Shown here: one piece after another, positions 48,073-59,217 of the stretch | How positions within the stretch are numbered: the stretch's first letter is position 1 | Layout of the letters: each line of letters opens with the position of its first letter | Source of the DNA: Malikia sp. | GTDB taxonomy: Bacteria; Pseudomonadota; Gammaproteobacteria; Burkholderiales; Burkholderiaceae_C | Reading direction: 5' to 3' | DNA length: 64,000 nt | Assembly (NCBI RefSeq): GCF_028687635.1 | Contig: NZ_JAQTZS010000008.1 | Coordinates: forward strand, 1 to 64,000 | The notes under the pieces: generated by a model | The model's input: only the letters and a program-made list of their open reading frames with translations | Told to the model about the DNA's origin: nothing | Database searches by the model: none | Position numbers and translations under genes: made by a program

Positions 48073-48999
48073 TCAGGCGGCCCGTGCGTCGCGGCCCGAC
48101 AAGGCCGTCTGCAGCATGTCGATGAAGACGCGGGTCTTGGCCGGCATCAGCTTGCGGCCCGGGAACACCGCCCAGGCGGCATGCGGCGGCAGGCACCAGT
48201 CCGGCAGCACCCGGCGCAGCAAGCCGCGCTGCAGCATCGGCTGGGCAAACAGGTCGGGCACGGCCGCGATGCCGCCCCCGGCGCGCGCCAGGCGGATCAG
48301 CAGCTCGGGCGAATTGGCGCTGACCCGGCCCGGTGGCAGGCCTTCCCAGACCTGATCGCCGTGGCGCAGCGTCCAGGGCGCCGGCTCGCCCTGCCCGCCC
48401 AGCAGCCGCACCGCCTGATGCCGCGGCAGCTCGTCGGGGTGGGCCGGCTCGCCACGCTCGGCCAGGTAATCGGGCGAGGCATAGAGGCCGTTGGAGAACA
48501 CCGTCAGCCGGCGCGCGGCCAGCCAGGCGTCGTCGGGCAGCGCGCCGATGCGCACCGCGACATCGATGTCCTCGGCCAGCAGATCGACCCGGCGTGGCGA
48601 CAGGTCGAGCTCCAGCGTGATGGCCGGGTGCAGCGCGATGAAGGCCGCCAGCATCTCGCCCAGGAACAGGTTGGCGAAGTCACTCGGCATCGAGACGCGC
48701 AGCCGCCCGCTCGGCGCGGCCTGGCGCTGTTCGCGCAGCGCCGCCACCGCCTCGACTTCGAGCACCACCTGATGCGCGTGTTCCAGCAGCTGGCGACCGA
48801 AGTCGGTCAGCTGCTGGCGCCTTGTCGTGCGCTGCAGCAGGCGCTCGCCGAGCTGGGTTTCCAGCCCGGCCACGCGGCGCGACACCGTGGACTTGGGGCA
48901 ACCGAGTCGTTCGGCGGCGCGGCTGAAGCTGCCGAGCTCGGCCACGCGGGCAAAGATCAGCAGGTCGTTGGGATCGATGGCGTCGGTCGATTGTTCCAT
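48073..48999 (-). CDS. LysR-family transcriptional regulator
   Basis: The protein has 308 aa from ATG 48999 (MEQSTDAID); ATG 49020 would add 7 residues. The N-terminal helix-turn-helix has VAELGSFSRAAERLGCPKSTVSRRVAGLE. The substrate-binding domain follows (GRLRVSMPSDFANLFLGEML). It is divergent from azoR, 92 nt away, and is probably its regulator. Confidence 0.9.
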   Translation of the reverse strand: MEQSTDAIDPNDLLIFARVAELGSFSRAAERLGCPKSTVSRRVAGLETQLGERLLQRTTRRQQLTDFGRQLLEHAHQVVLEVEAVAALREQRQAAPSGRLRVSMPSDFANLFLGEMLAAFIALHPAITLELDLSPRRVDLLAEDIDVAVRIGALPDDAWLAARRLTVFSNGLYASPDYLAERGEPAHPDELPRHQAVRLLGGQGEPAPWTLRHGDQVWEGLPPGRVSANSPELLIRLARAGGGIAAVPDLFAQPMLQRGLLRRVLPDWCLPPHAAWAVFPGRKLMPAKTRVFIDMLQTALSGRDARAA

Positions 49000-49091
49000 T
49001 GCAGAAACAATGATATCCATCAAGAGGTATTCACAGCCAAACCAACAACAAATACAGTAGAGCCATTCCCTCCCCACTCAAGGAAACGACC

Positions 49092-49694
49092 ATGAAGATC
49101 CTGCAAATCAACGCCAGTGCCCGCCGTGAAGGCGCCAACTCGACCAAGGTCGCCAACCGCGTCACCGAGCGTCTGCAAGCCGCCAACCCGGGCGCCGAAG
49201 TCACGCTGCGCGACCTGGCCGCCAACCCGGTGCCGGTGCTCGACGAAACCATGCTGGGTGCCCTGTTCACCCCGGCCGAGCAGCGCAGCGCCGAGCAGGC
49301 CGCCGCCGTCGCCACCTACGACGCGCTGATCGCCGAACTGCAGGCTCACGATGCGATCGTGCTGGGCGTGCCGATGTACAACTTCGGCGTCTCGTCGCAG
49401 TTCAAGAGCTGGATCGATGCCGTGGCCCGCGCCGGCGTGACCTTCCAGTACACCGCGACCGGCCCGCAAGGCCTGGTCAAGGGCAAGACCGTCTACGTCG
49501 CCTTCGCCCGTGGCGGCCTGTACCGCGACACCCCGAACGACAGCCAGACCCCTTACCTGAAGTCGGTGCTGGGCTTCCTCGGCATGACCGACGTGCGTTT
49601 CGTCTTCGCCGAAGGCCTGAACATGGGCCCGGAAGCCGCCGCCAAGGGCTTCGCCCAGGCCGAGGCCGATCTGGAAGCCGCGCTGGCCGCCTGA
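49092..49694 (+). CDS. azoR: FMN-dependent NADH:quinone/azo reductase
   Basis: The protein has 200 aa of the flavodoxin-like fold. It shows [17 protein letters not shown] (FMN phosphate loop), [17 protein letters not shown] and [24 protein letters not shown] precedes ATG. It reduces quinones and azo dyes by two electrons. With the pirin gene downstream and LysR upstream it forms an electrophile-response style unit, which is an inference from context. Confidence 0.92.
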   Translation: MKILQINASARREGANSTKVANRVTERLQAANPGAEVTLRDLAANPVPVLDETMLGALFTPAEQRSAEQAAAVATYDALIAELQAHDAIVLGVPMYNFGVSSQFKSWIDAVARAGVTFQYTATGPQGLVKGKTVYVAFARGGLYRDTPNDSQTPYLKSVLGFLGMTDVRFVFAEGLNMGPEAAAKGFAQAEADLEAALAA

Positions 49695-49765
49695 TCCCCC
49701 TCGATTGAATGCAACGCGGGGCGCGCCCACCCGGGCCGTGCCCTGCCATCAGGAAAGTGCCGACC

Positions 49766-50638
49766 ATGACCCCGAACGCCACCCCCGCTACCGTCGTCAG
49801 CCAGCCGCGCCGCGTCGAACGCCTGATCGTCGGCCACCCGACCTCGGACGGCGCCGGCGTCAAGCTCACCCGCCTGCTGACGCAGGACCTGCAGCGCCGG
49901 CTCGACCCTTTCCTGATGCTCGACGCCTTCGGCAGCGAGAATCCGGACGACTACATCGCCGGCTTCCCCGACCATCCGCATCGCGGCTTCGAGACCGTGA
50001 CCTACATGATCGCCGGTCGCATGCTGCACCGCGACAGCGCGGGCCACGAGGGCCTGCTGCAGAACGGCGACGTGCAGTGGATGACGGCCGGCAGCGGCCT
50101 GATCCACTCCGAGATCCCGCAGCAGGAAGCCGGCGTGATGGAAGGCTTCCAGCTCTGGCTCAACCTGCCGGCGCGCGACAAGATGAATCCGCCCTGGTAT
50201 CGCGACATCGGGCAGGCCGAGCTGCCCGGGTTCACCACGGCCGAGGGCGTGGCGGTCACGGTGATCGCGGGCGAAAGCCATGGCGTGACCGGCGCGGTGA
50301 CGCGCGAGGCGACCGCGCCGACCTATCTGGACCTGCACCTGCCGGCTGGCGCCCGCTTCGAGCAGGCCTTGCCGGCCAGCCACAACGCCTTCATCTATGT
50401 CTACCGTGGCGCGGTCAGCCTGGGCGGCCAGGCCGTGCCGATGCAACGCATGGCGATCCTGGCCAACTCGTCCGAAGCCGACGGCGTGCGCATCGAGGCC
50501 AGCGAGGACGCCCGGGTGCTGCTGATCGCGGGCCAGCCGCTGGGCGAGCCGATCGCGCAGTACGGCCCCTTCGTCATGAACACCGAGGCCGAGATCTACC
50601 AGGCGATCCAGGACTTCCGGGCCGGCAAGCTGGGCTGA
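49766..50638 (+). CDS. pirin-family protein
   Basis: The protein has 290 aa from ATG 49766 with AGGAAAG upstream; an ATG at 49709 lacks one. The N-terminal pirin cupin has the metal ligands in FPDHPHRGFETVTYM and AGSGLIHSEIP. The C-terminal cupin contains QPLGEPIAQYGPFVMNTEAE. Bacterial pirins include quercetinases and metabolic regulators. It lies 71 nt after azoR. Confidence 0.9.
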   Translation: MTPNATPATVVSQPRRVERLIVGHPTSDGAGVKLTRLLTQDLQRRLDPFLMLDAFGSENPDDYIAGFPDHPHRGFETVTYMIAGRMLHRDSAGHEGLLQNGDVQWMTAGSGLIHSEIPQQEAGVMEGFQLWLNLPARDKMNPPWYRDIGQAELPGFTTAEGVAVTVIAGESHGVTGAVTREATAPTYLDLHLPAGARFEQALPASHNAFIYVYRGAVSLGGQAVPMQRMAILANSSEADGVRIEASEDARVLLIAGQPLGEPIAQYGPFVMNTEAEIYQAIQDFRAGKLG

Positions 50639-50649
50639 GGTTTTTCTGA

Positions 50650-51180
50650 TCAGAACGGCACGTCGTCGTCCATGTCCTCGAAGCCGCTGTGGGTCGGTGC
50701 CGCGGCGGGTGCGGGCGCCGGACGCGGTGCCGGGGCGGGACGGGACGCCATGGGCGGGCGCGCCGCTGGCGCCGCCGCGCGCGGGGCGTAGGCCGGGCGC
50801 TCGCCGCCCTCTTCCATGCCACCCCGGTCGCCGCCACCCATGCCTTCGCGGCTGCCGAGCAGCTGCAGCTCGGTCGCGATGATGTCGACCGTGTTGCGCT
50901 CGACGCCGGACTGGTCGGTGTACTTGCCGTACTTCAGGCGGCCCTCGACGTAGATCGGGCGGCCCTTCTTGACATATTCACCGGCGATCTCGGCCAGGCG
51001 GTCGAAGAACTGGACGCGGTGCCACTGGGTGTCCTCGACCATCTCGCCGCTGTTGCGGTCCTTGCGCCGGCTCGAAGTCGCGAGCGTGACGTTGGCGACC
51101 GCCGCGCCCGAGGGCAGGTAGCGGATTTCGGCGTCGCGGCCGACGTTGCCGACCAGGATGACTTTGTTGACGGATGCCAT
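50650..51180 (-). CDS. ssb: single-stranded DNA-binding protein
   Basis: The protein has 176 aa. The OB fold is at 1-110 ([51 protein letters not shown]). A Pro/Ala linker follows, and then the acidic interaction tip MDDDVPF. It lies downstream of the MFS gene on the same strand. Confidence 0.96.
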   Translation of the reverse strand: MASVNKVILVGNVGRDAEIRYLPSGAAVANVTLATSSRRKDRNSGEMVEDTQWHRVQFFDRLAEIAGEYVKKGRPIYVEGRLKYGKYTDQSGVERNTVDIIATELQLLGSREGMGGGDRGGMEEGGERPAYAPRAAAPAARPPMASRPAPAPRPAPAPAAAPTHSGFEDMDDDVPF

Positions 51181-51263
51181 GTGTGGGACCTCTCTAAGCA
51201 GTGTTCAGGGCTGGGATTGTGCAGCATTTGATCCGCTGGCAACAGGCCGGCGGAGCGCGGTTT

Positions 51264-52547
51264 TCAATGCCGGGTCGGCCCCGCCACGGCCGGCGCCTTC
51301 ATCGGCCAGGCCAGCAGCAGCCAGAGCAGCGACAACACAGCGCAGACGCCGAACACGCCCGCGCTGCCCTGGGTCTTGGCCAGCCAGCCGCCGACCGCGC
51401 CGCCCGCGAAGAAGCCCAGCGACTGCAGCGTGTTGTAGACCCCCAGCGCGGTGCCGCGATGCGCGGCCGGCGCCAGCCGCGAGACCAAGCTGGGCTGGCT
51501 GGCTTCCAGCATGTTGAAGCCGGTGAAGAACAGGCACAGCAGTGCCGCCGCGCCCCAGATCGATGGAGCGTCGCCCAGCGCCAGCAAGCCCAGCTGCACG
51601 GCCGCGATCAGCGCGATCGAGAACAGGAACACCGCGCGCAGGTGGCCCTTGCGCTCCAGCCGGAACAGCACGCCACCCATGACCAGGAAGGACAGCAGCA
51701 CCGCCGGCAGGTAGACCTGCCAGTGCTCGGCGGCGGCCAGCCCGGACCGCACCAGCACGGCCGGCACGGCCATCCACATCGACAGCTGCACCGCGTGCAG
51801 CGCGAACACGCCGAAGTCCAGTCGCAGCAGGCCGGCGTGCGTCAGCACCTCGCGCAGCCCACCACGGCCGGCATCGCGCTGCTGGGCCGGCTCGGGCGGC
51901 ACCACCCAGGCCACCACCGCCATGCCGGCCAGCGCCAACGCGGCCGTGAGCCCGAAGATGCCACGCAGGCCGATCCGCGCCGCCAGCAGCGGCGCCAGCA
52001 CCAGCGAGAGCGCGAACATCAAGGCGATGCCGATGCCGACCAGCGCCATCGCCTTGGTGCGCACGCTGTCGCGGGTGACGTCGGCCAGGAAGGCCGTGAC
52101 CGCGGCCGAGATCGCGCCCGCGCCCTGGATCGCGCGCCCAGCCACCAGCCACTGCACGCTGGGCGCCCAGGCCGCCACCCCGCTGCCGAGCGCGAACAGC
52201 GCCAGCCCGAGCAGGATCACCGGCTTGCGGCCCCAGCGGTCCGACGCCATGCCGAGCGGAATCTGCAGCAGGGCCTGGGTCAGACCATAGGTCCCCATGG
52301 CAAGGCCGACCAGCGCGGTATCGTCGCCGCCGGGGTAACGGCGCGCCTCCAGCGCGAACACCGGCAGCACCAGGAACAGCCCCAGCATGCGCAGGGCGAA
52401 GATGGAGGCGAGCGAGAAACTGGCGCGGCGTTCGCCGGCAGTCATGCGGTTGGGATCGGTCTGGATGGCGGGCACGGCGGGTGGGGCGGCCAGCCGCGCC
52501 GGCGGCTGCCGGACGGCGACCGCTGGGGTAGCGGGCGAAGCCGCCAT
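51264..52547 (-). CDS. MFS transporter (YajR-like)
   Basis: The protein has 427 aa with 12 transmembrane helices. Motif A is ASDRWGRKPVI in loop 2-3, and LVGLAMGTYGLTQALLQIPLG is TM2. It has a Pro/Ala-rich 34-residue leader; Met 35 (52445) is an alternative start with a more usual length. It lacks an obvious C-terminal YAM domain. The substrate is unknown. It precedes ssb by 83 nt, an arrangement common in Burkholderiales. Confidence 0.85.
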   Translation of the reverse strand: MAASPATPAVAVRQPPARLAAPPAVPAIQTDPNRMTAGERRASFSLASIFALRMLGLFLVLPVFALEARRYPGGDDTALVGLAMGTYGLTQALLQIPLGMASDRWGRKPVILLGLALFALGSGVAAWAPSVQWLVAGRAIQGAGAISAAVTAFLADVTRDSVRTKAMALVGIGIALMFALSLVLAPLLAARIGLRGIFGLTAALALAGMAVVAWVVPPEPAQQRDAGRGGLREVLTHAGLLRLDFGVFALHAVQLSMWMAVPAVLVRSGLAAAEHWQVYLPAVLLSFLVMGGVLFRLERKGHLRAVFLFSIALIAAVQLGLLALGDAPSIWGAAALLCLFFTGFNMLEASQPSLVSRLAPAAHRGTALGVYNTLQSLGFFAGGAVGGWLAKTQGSAGVFGVCAVLSLLWLLLAWPMKAPAVAGPTRH

Positions 52548-52564
52548 TTTCGCTCAAGCGCTGC

Positions 52565-54961
52565 TCAGTGGTGGCCGAGCGCGCTGCGGTAGGCCCCGCA
52601 ACCCACCAGCAGCTGCTCGCTGACCGGCAACACGAAGGAGGACTTGCCGCGCACGTCGCAGGTCAGGGGATTGACGATGTTGTATTCGACCCAGCCACCG
52701 CCGTCCTGCTCGATCCGCTCCCAGGCATCGTGCAACAGGCGTTTGGCATCCACGCCCGGGGCATCGTGGACCGAGCTGCCGGTCTTGCCGCGATCGGCCC
52801 CCATGACGAGGTAGCGGCCCGCGCGGTCGAGCACGAAGACATAGAGGTCGCGGTCGATGAAGCGACCCGGCTTCTGGTAGAAATCCTCGCTGGCGCGCTC
52901 CAGACCCTTGGCCCGGATGTTTTCGAGCGCGGCCTGCGCCAGACGCATCGCGACATCGGCGGTGCCCTGGGTCAGCGTCATGTGCTGCACCGCCTGGGTC
53001 AGGTCCGACGTGCGGTCCATCAGCTGGCCGCAGCGACCGCTGGTGCGGTCCGCCATCGAGGCATTCTGGTAGGTCACCTTGTCGATCTCGTCCATGGCTT
53101 GCGCCACTTCCTTGAGCGCCACGCTTTGCTGCTTGCTGGCCACGGCCATGCCATCGATGCGCACGGCGATGTCGCGAATCCCGGTGACGAGTCGCTCCAT
53201 CACCACATTGACCGAACTGATTTCGGTGACCGAGGACTTGACCCGCCCGGTCGAGGCCGCGATCAGCGCGCGCACCTCGCCCGCCGCCGACTGGGTGCGC
53301 TGCGCGAGGCTGCGGACCTCGGTGGCCACCACGGCAAAGCCGCGTCCCGCCCCGCCCGCGCGCGCGGCCTCGACCGCCGCGTTGAGCGCGAGGATGTTGG
53401 TCTGGAAGGCGATGCCGTCGATCACGCCGATGATCTCGTTCATGCGCTGGGAGGTGGCCTGCAAGGTGCCCATGCCCTGCACGGTCTGCTGCATCAGCCC
53501 GTGCGCCTGCTCGGTTTCGCGGTGCAGCACCTCGCCGACGCGGCTGATCTCCTGCACCGATTCGCCGTTGCGCGTCACGGTCTCGGCGGCGTCGCGCACG
53601 CTGGCCGTGGCCTGCTCCAGGCTGGCGGCCTGCGACTGGGTACGTTCGGAAAGCTGGCCGCTGTCAGCCACCAGTTGCTGCCCCATGTGACCGAGCACGG
53701 CCGAGACGCTGCGCACGTCGGCGACCAACCCCGCCAGGCTGGCGAGCATATGCTGGAACTTGGCGCCCATGGCCGCCATCTCGTCGCGGCCGGGAATATC
53801 GACCACGCCGCTGAGATCGCCCTGGGTCGCGCGATCGATCACCTCGTTGAGCGACTGCAGTCCGCCCACGGTCGCATGGTAGAAGGCCGTCACGGCATAG
53901 GCCAGCAGCAGCATGACCAGCAGCGCGCCGGCCGTCACGCCGATCAGCTGTCGACCCGCCTGATCGGCCCGGGCCTGCAGTTGCTCCTGCAGGCGTTGCG
54001 CGGTGGCCTGGCCGAAGACGAGCTGAGCCTGCACGACCTGGGACACCTCGTCATAGAAGTCGTCGGGGTTGCCGGTCAAGCTTCCGTAACCCAGGGTCAG
54101 GCCGACCTTGCTGATCAGGCTGTCGGCGGCGGACTTGAACTCCGGCCAGCCCTTGAGTGGCGGCTCGCCGGCACGCTGCAGGGCAACCATGCGCCCATCG
54201 AGCTGACCGAGCTGACCGCGCAACACATCGGTCTGGCCACCGCCCAGACGCACGGCGGCATTGAGCAGCTCGGCGTTGGCGCCGTCGCGCTGCTGGTGCG
54301 CGAACAGGACCGAGCCCTCGTTGCGCAGGTGGCTGATCGTCTGGAGCATCGGCAACATGCGCTCGACGACGATGTCCTTCATGAAGTAGCCCGAGGCCGA
54401 GGCATCCTGCAGCAGGCCCGAGGTCTCGCCGACCAGGGACACCAGCTTGCGCAGCTCGCGGTAGTGCAAGGCCAGCGCATTGGCCTCGGTGACCTCATCG
54501 GACGCGACCAGCGACTCCAGGGACTGGCGCACCGGCGTCCAGTCCGCCGCCAGATCGAGCTGGGAGGCGGCCTCGACGGCCTGATCCATCTGGGCCATGG
54601 CGGCCTTGAGCTGCTGGCGCGCGACCGGCAGGGCCGACTGGGCCTGGGCATCGCCCTGCATGGCCAGACGGGCCCGGCCCTGATGCTGCCCGACCTGGTC
54701 CACCAGCTGGGTGATCTGCCGCACCACCCGCAGGCCGGCCAGCTCGTGCAGCGACTCATGCCGGACATCCCAGTAGGACTTGGCCAACAGGACGCTGACG
54801 AGCAACAGCGGCAGCACCAGCGTGGCGCTCATGGCCAGCATCTTCACCGTCATCGGCAAGCGCTGCATCAGGGCGATGCCCGGAGCGAGGAGACGGGAAG
54901 GTGGGATGGCACGAGTCACGGGAGATCTCCTGGTAGCCACCAGATTCTCCCCCGCAATCAT
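52565..54961 (-). CDS. methyl-accepting chemotaxis protein with C-terminal Cache-like domain
   Basis: The protein has up to 798 aa; Met 32 or Met 37 are possible later starts. TM1 is at about 37-62 and TM2 at about 330-352, with a large helical periplasmic sensor between them. HAMP, then the signalling tip [16 protein letters not shown], follow. After it, the last 150 residues form a Cache-like fold: [44 protein letters not shown] and [10 protein letters not shown]. Cache domains are usually periplasmic; here it would be cytoplasmic, giving a second sensory input. Confidence 0.87.
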   Translation of the reverse strand: MIAGENLVATRRSPVTRAIPPSRLLAPGIALMQRLPMTVKMLAMSATLVLPLLLVSVLLAKSYWDVRHESLHELAGLRVVRQITQLVDQVGQHQGRARLAMQGDAQAQSALPVARQQLKAAMAQMDQAVEAASQLDLAADWTPVRQSLESLVASDEVTEANALALHYRELRKLVSLVGETSGLLQDASASGYFMKDIVVERMLPMLQTISHLRNEGSVLFAHQQRDGANAELLNAAVRLGGGQTDVLRGQLGQLDGRMVALQRAGEPPLKGWPEFKSAADSLISKVGLTLGYGSLTGNPDDFYDEVSQVVQAQLVFGQATAQRLQEQLQARADQAGRQLIGVTAGALLVMLLLAYAVTAFYHATVGGLQSLNEVIDRATQGDLSGVVDIPGRDEMAAMGAKFQHMLASLAGLVADVRSVSAVLGHMGQQLVADSGQLSERTQSQAASLEQATASVRDAAETVTRNGESVQEISRVGEVLHRETEQAHGLMQQTVQGMGTLQATSQRMNEIIGVIDGIAFQTNILALNAAVEAARAGGAGRGFAVVATEVRSLAQRTQSAAGEVRALIAASTGRVKSSVTEISSVNVVMERLVTGIRDIAVRIDGMAVASKQQSVALKEVAQAMDEIDKVTYQNASMADRTSGRCGQLMDRTSDLTQAVQHMTLTQGTADVAMRLAQAALENIRAKGLERASEDFYQKPGRFIDRDLYVFVLDRAGRYLVMGADRGKTGSSVHDAPGVDAKRLLHDAWERIEQDGGGWVEYNIVNPLTCDVRGKSSFVLPVSEQLLVGCGAYRSALGHH

Positions 54962-55020
54962 TCGGGAAACTGACGCCGGAAGCAGGGAGAAACCCTAGCT
55001 CCGGCAGCAAAAACCCGGAG

Positions 55021-55698
<678 letters not shown>

Positions 55699-55790
55699 GC
55701 GCGAGATTGTGGCAGCTTTGCGGCCCCGTTCGACCCACCCAGGCCAGCCCGCCGGCCGACAAACCGCCCGAAGCTGGTTAGGATTGACCC

Positions 55791-56174
55791 ATGCCCCAAC
55801 ACCAGTTCGCCGTCCATGTCCGGCCCGAATACCTGCCCACCCAGTCCTCGCCGATGGAGGATTCCTACGTCTTCTCCTACACGATCACCCTCTCCAACAC
55901 CGGCTCGGTGGCGGCGCAGCTGATCTCGCGCCACTGGGAGATCGAGGACGCCTTCGGCGAAACCCAGGTCGTCGACGGCCTGGGCGTGGTCGGCCACCAA
56001 CCCCTGCTCCAGCCCGGCGAGGCCTTCCAGTACGTCAGCAGTGCGCGCCTGCATGCCGCCATGGGCATCATGAGCGGACATTTCTTCTGCGTCGGCGTCG
56101 ATGGCCATCGCTTCGAGGTCGCGGTCCCGCCCTTCGCGCTCAATGTGCCCGCGGCTGGCCGTGGCCCCGATTGA
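55791..56174 (+). CDS. apaG: ApaG protein
   Basis: The protein has 127 aa. It is a single fibronectin-III-like ApaG domain: [37 protein letters not shown] and [12 protein letters not shown]. Family members are linked to Co/Mg resistance, and eukaryotic relatives lie in F-box proteins; the molecular role is unclear. It starts a six-gene plus-strand run to 61158. Confidence 0.95.
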   Translation: MPQHQFAVHVRPEYLPTQSSPMEDSYVFSYTITLSNTGSVAAQLISRHWEIEDAFGETQVVDGLGVVGHQPLLQPGEAFQYVSSARLHAAMGIMSGHFFCVGVDGHRFEVAVPPFALNVPAAGRGPD

Positions 56175-56186
56175 CCGGACCGCCGC

Positions 56187-58253
56187 ATGACGCCGCAGGA
56201 CGATACGCCAGCGACCCGGCTGGCCGCACTGGACCCCGACGCCAGCCTGGCCGAGCGCCATCTGTGGCTGATCGCCCTGATCGACTGGCTGCGCGGCCCC
56301 AAGGCCGATGTGCCGGCCACGCTCAAGCGGGTGGGCGAGCTGCTTGATGCCGCCGAGGCCGATCCCGACTGGCTGGCGCGCTGGCGCCTCTGGTGGCGGC
56401 GCTTCCGTCAGGATGTCGATCTGGCCCCGCTGCTGGCCGACTTCGGCTTTGCCTCGCAGACCGCCTTCATGACGGCGCTCGGGCACCGGATCAGGCACAA
56501 GCTGCTGCCGAGCTCGCCCTTGACCACCGACATGACCGAGCTGTTCGGCCTGCTGTTCCACGACCCGCTGGATGCGCGCTGGCTGGGCGCGCTGCCAGCG
56601 CGCCAGCTCGAACGCATCGGCGCGCTGCTGGCGCCGGAGCGGGACCCGGCAGCAGCCAGCCAGCTGAGCGACTGGGAGCAGACGCTGGTCGATGCCCTGT
56701 CGTTCTGCATCGGCCAGATCAGCGCCACCGGCTTTCGGCCCGAGCTGCGCTCGCGCATGTCGGTCGAGGTGCGCCAGGCCCGCAGCTTCCTGGATTTGCC
56801 CATCGCGCTGGAAAACTTTCGCCGCGCCGCCGCCGCCCGAGGCCTGACCAGCGCCGAGGCCCAGGCCCGGCTGCCCGAACTGCATCGGCTGCTGGACCAG
56901 ACCCGGCTGGCCGCCTATTCGGTCTACGCCCACCTGGAGGAGCATGGCATCTCGGTCGGCATCGTGTTCCGGCTGCGCCAGCTGCGCGAGCGCGTGCTGC
57001 GCGCCACCACCCTGCTGGACTGCCTGCTGTCCGGGCAACGGCCACGCACGACGGCTCGCCTCGTGGCCAGGCTGGTGCGGGTCGGGCATGAGAGCCGCAG
57101 CATCCGGGCCTTGATTGCCAGCAGCACCCAGCTGACGGCCGCGCGCGTGGCCGAGCGCAGCGCCGAGAGTGGCGAGCACTACATCACGCGCAACTGGGAT
57201 GAATACCGCGACATGCTGCTGCGCGCCGGTGGCGGCGGCGCCGTGATGGGCTTCACGACCTGGTGCAAGTTCCTGCTCGGCGGACTGGCGCTGTCGGCCT
57301 TCTGGGGCGGGCTGGCCGCTGGCATGAACTATGCGTTCGCCTTCGTGCTGATCCAGCTGCTGCACCTGACGGTCGCCACCAAGCAGCCGGCCGTGACGGC
57401 GCCAGCCATGGTCGCCAAGCTCAGGGATCTGCGCTCGCGCGAAGGGGTGCTGCGCTTCGTCGACGAGGTCGCGCACCTGTTCCGCTCCCAGGTCGCGGCC
57501 ATCGTCGGCAACCTGGCGCTGGTGATCCCGGTCGTGGTGCTGATCAGCGCCGTCCTGTGGCTGACGACGGGCGCGCCGATGCTGACGCCCGAGAAGGCGC
57601 AGCATGTGCTCGACAGCCACCAGCTGCTGGGTCCGACCCTGCTGTTCGCCGCCACGACGGGCCTGCTGCTGTTCGCCAGCAGCATCGTCGCGGGCTGGGT
57701 CGAGAACTGGTTCGTGCTGCACAAGCTGGACTCGGCGATCGCCTACAACCCGACCATCACAAGTCGGCTCGGCAAACGCTTTGCCCAGCGCTGCGGCCAT
57801 TTCATGCGCACCCATGTCTCGGGCCTGACGGCCAACATCTCGCTGGGGCTGATGCTGGGGCTGGTGCCGGCGATCGCGGGCTTTTTCGGGCTCCAGCTCG
57901 ACGTGCGCCATGTGACCCTGGTCACGGGCCAGCTGACGGCCGCCGTGATGGCGCTGGGCTGGACGGTGCTGCTGGAGCCCGCCTTCTGGTCGGCGGTGGC
58001 CGCCACGCTGCTCGTCGGTCCGATCAACCTGGCCGTCAGCTTCTACCTGGCCTTCCGCCTGGCGCTCAAGGCCCGGAGTGTCAGTGACGTCAACCGCCAG
58101 CGCATCCAGAGCGCGATCCGGCATCGTCTGCGGCGCGCGCCACTGAGTTTCCTGTGGCCGGTCAGCGCCCAGCAGGAAGCCCAGGCCCATGCCGACATCG
58201 ACATGACCCCGCCGGAAAACCACGAGGATGAGCCACCCCATGGGCGAGTTTGA
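56187..58253 (+). CDS. Gcr-family membrane protein (annotated site-specific recombinase)
   Basis: The protein has 688 aa. The N-terminal 340 residues are soluble and helical. The C-terminal half has several transmembrane segments (about 355-405, 440-465, 490-515 and 560-625) with FTTWCKFLLGGLALSAFWGG, TKQPAVTAPAMV and NVALS-like PINLAVSFYLAF. It matches the family named after a gonococcal recombinase, but it has neither a tyrosine nor a serine recombinase motif, so a DNA role is doubtful. It overlaps thiL by 14 nt. Confidence 0.82.
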   Translation: MTPQDDTPATRLAALDPDASLAERHLWLIALIDWLRGPKADVPATLKRVGELLDAAEADPDWLARWRLWWRRFRQDVDLAPLLADFGFASQTAFMTALGHRIRHKLLPSSPLTTDMTELFGLLFHDPLDARWLGALPARQLERIGALLAPERDPAAASQLSDWEQTLVDALSFCIGQISATGFRPELRSRMSVEVRQARSFLDLPIALENFRRAAAARGLTSAEAQARLPELHRLLDQTRLAAYSVYAHLEEHGISVGIVFRLRQLRERVLRATTLLDCLLSGQRPRTTARLVARLVRVGHESRSIRALIASSTQLTAARVAERSAESGEHYITRNWDEYRDMLLRAGGGGAVMGFTTWCKFLLGGLALSAFWGGLAAGMNYAFAFVLIQLLHLTVATKQPAVTAPAMVAKLRDLRSREGVLRFVDEVAHLFRSQVAAIVGNLALVIPVVVLISAVLWLTTGAPMLTPEKAQHVLDSHQLLGPTLLFAATTGLLLFASSIVAGWVENWFVLHKLDSAIAYNPTITSRLGKRFAQRCGHFMRTHVSGLTANISLGLMLGLVPAIAGFFGLQLDVRHVTLVTGQLTAAVMALGWTVLLEPAFWSAVAATLLVGPINLAVSFYLAFRLALKARSVSDVNRQRIQSAIRHRLRRAPLSFLWPVSAQQEAQAHADIDMTPPENHEDEPPHGRV

Positions 58254-59211
58254 ACTGATACGCCACTACTTCCAGCGCCCCGGCGCCAACCCGCCCGGCG
58301 TGGTGCTGGGCGTGGGCGACGACTGCGCGCTGCTGCAGCCCGAGGCCGGCCAGCGGCTCGCGATCTCGACCGACATGCTGGTCGAGGGCCGGCATTTCTT
58401 CCCCGATGTCGATCCGGCCGCGCTCGGCCACAAGGCGCTCGCGGTCAACCTGAGCGACCTCGCGGCAATGGGCGCCCAGCCGCTGGGCTGCACGCTCGCG
58501 CTCGCGCTGCCGCGCGCCGACGAGGCCTGGCTGGCCGGTTTCAGCCAGGGCCTGTTCGCGCTGGCCGAGGCTGAAGCCTGTCCGCTGGTGGGCGGCGACA
58601 CCACCAAGGGGCCGCTGAATCTCTGCATCACGGTGTTCGGCCAGGTGCCGCCGGGGCAGGAACTGCGCCGCAGCGGCGCGCGCGCCGGCGACGAGGTCTG
58701 GGTCAGCGGCACCGTAGGCGATGCTCGCCTCGCGCTCGAAGCGCTGCTGGGCGAAACCCCGCTGCCCCCCGACGTGCTGGCCCGCAGCCGCCAGCGGCTG
58801 GAACGCCCGACGCCCCGACTCGCGCTGGGACTGGCGCTGCGCGGCATCGCCAGCGCGGCGGCCGATGTCAGCGACGGCCTGTGCGGCGACCTGGGCCATA
58901 TCCTGGCCGCCTCGGGCGTCGGCGCAGAACTCGAACTCGGCGCGCTGCTCGCCTCCAGCGCGCTGAGCGCCGACCTGCGCGCGCGACCGCGCCCGCAACT
59001 GCTGCGCTGCGCGCTGGCCGGCGGCGACGACTACGAGCTGATCTTCACCGCCCCCGCCGCCGCGCGCGAAGCCGTGCTGCAGGCGGCCCGTTCGGCCGAC
59101 ACGCCCGTGTCCCGCCTGGGTCGCATCACGACCGAAGCCGACCTGCGCTGGCGCGACGAATCCGGCCAGCCCCTGGATCTGGCCTTGGCCAGCTTCGACC
59201 ATTTCGCCTGA
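58240..59211 (+). CDS. thiL: thiamine-monophosphate kinase
   Basis: The protein has 323 aa from ATG 58240 (MGEFELIRHYF); ATG 58228 is in frame too. ThiL motifs GVGDDCALLQ, DMLVEGRHFFPDVDP, KALAVNLSDLAAMGA and the VGGDTTKG loop bind Mg-ATP. AGGDDYELIFT is also complete. It makes thiamine pyrophosphate. It lies within the apaG-pncC run and overlaps the upstream gene. Confidence 0.95.
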   Translation: MGEFELIRHYFQRPGANPPGVVLGVGDDCALLQPEAGQRLAISTDMLVEGRHFFPDVDPAALGHKALAVNLSDLAAMGAQPLGCTLALALPRADEAWLAGFSQGLFALAEAEACPLVGGDTTKGPLNLCITVFGQVPPGQELRRSGARAGDEVWVSGTVGDARLALEALLGETPLPPDVLARSRQRLERPTPRLALGLALRGIASAAADVSDGLCGDLGHILAASGVGAELELGALLASSALSADLRARPRPQLLRCALAGGDDYELIFTAPAAAREAVLQAARSADTPVSRLGRITTEADLRWRDESGQPLDLALASFDHFA

Positions 59212-59217
59212 AACCCC

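Noticed and set aside
56187-58253. Gcr-like protein as a mobile-element recombinase
   Set aside because: It has transmembrane segments and neither tyrosine nor serine recombinase active-site motifs, and it sits in a housekeeping gene run.
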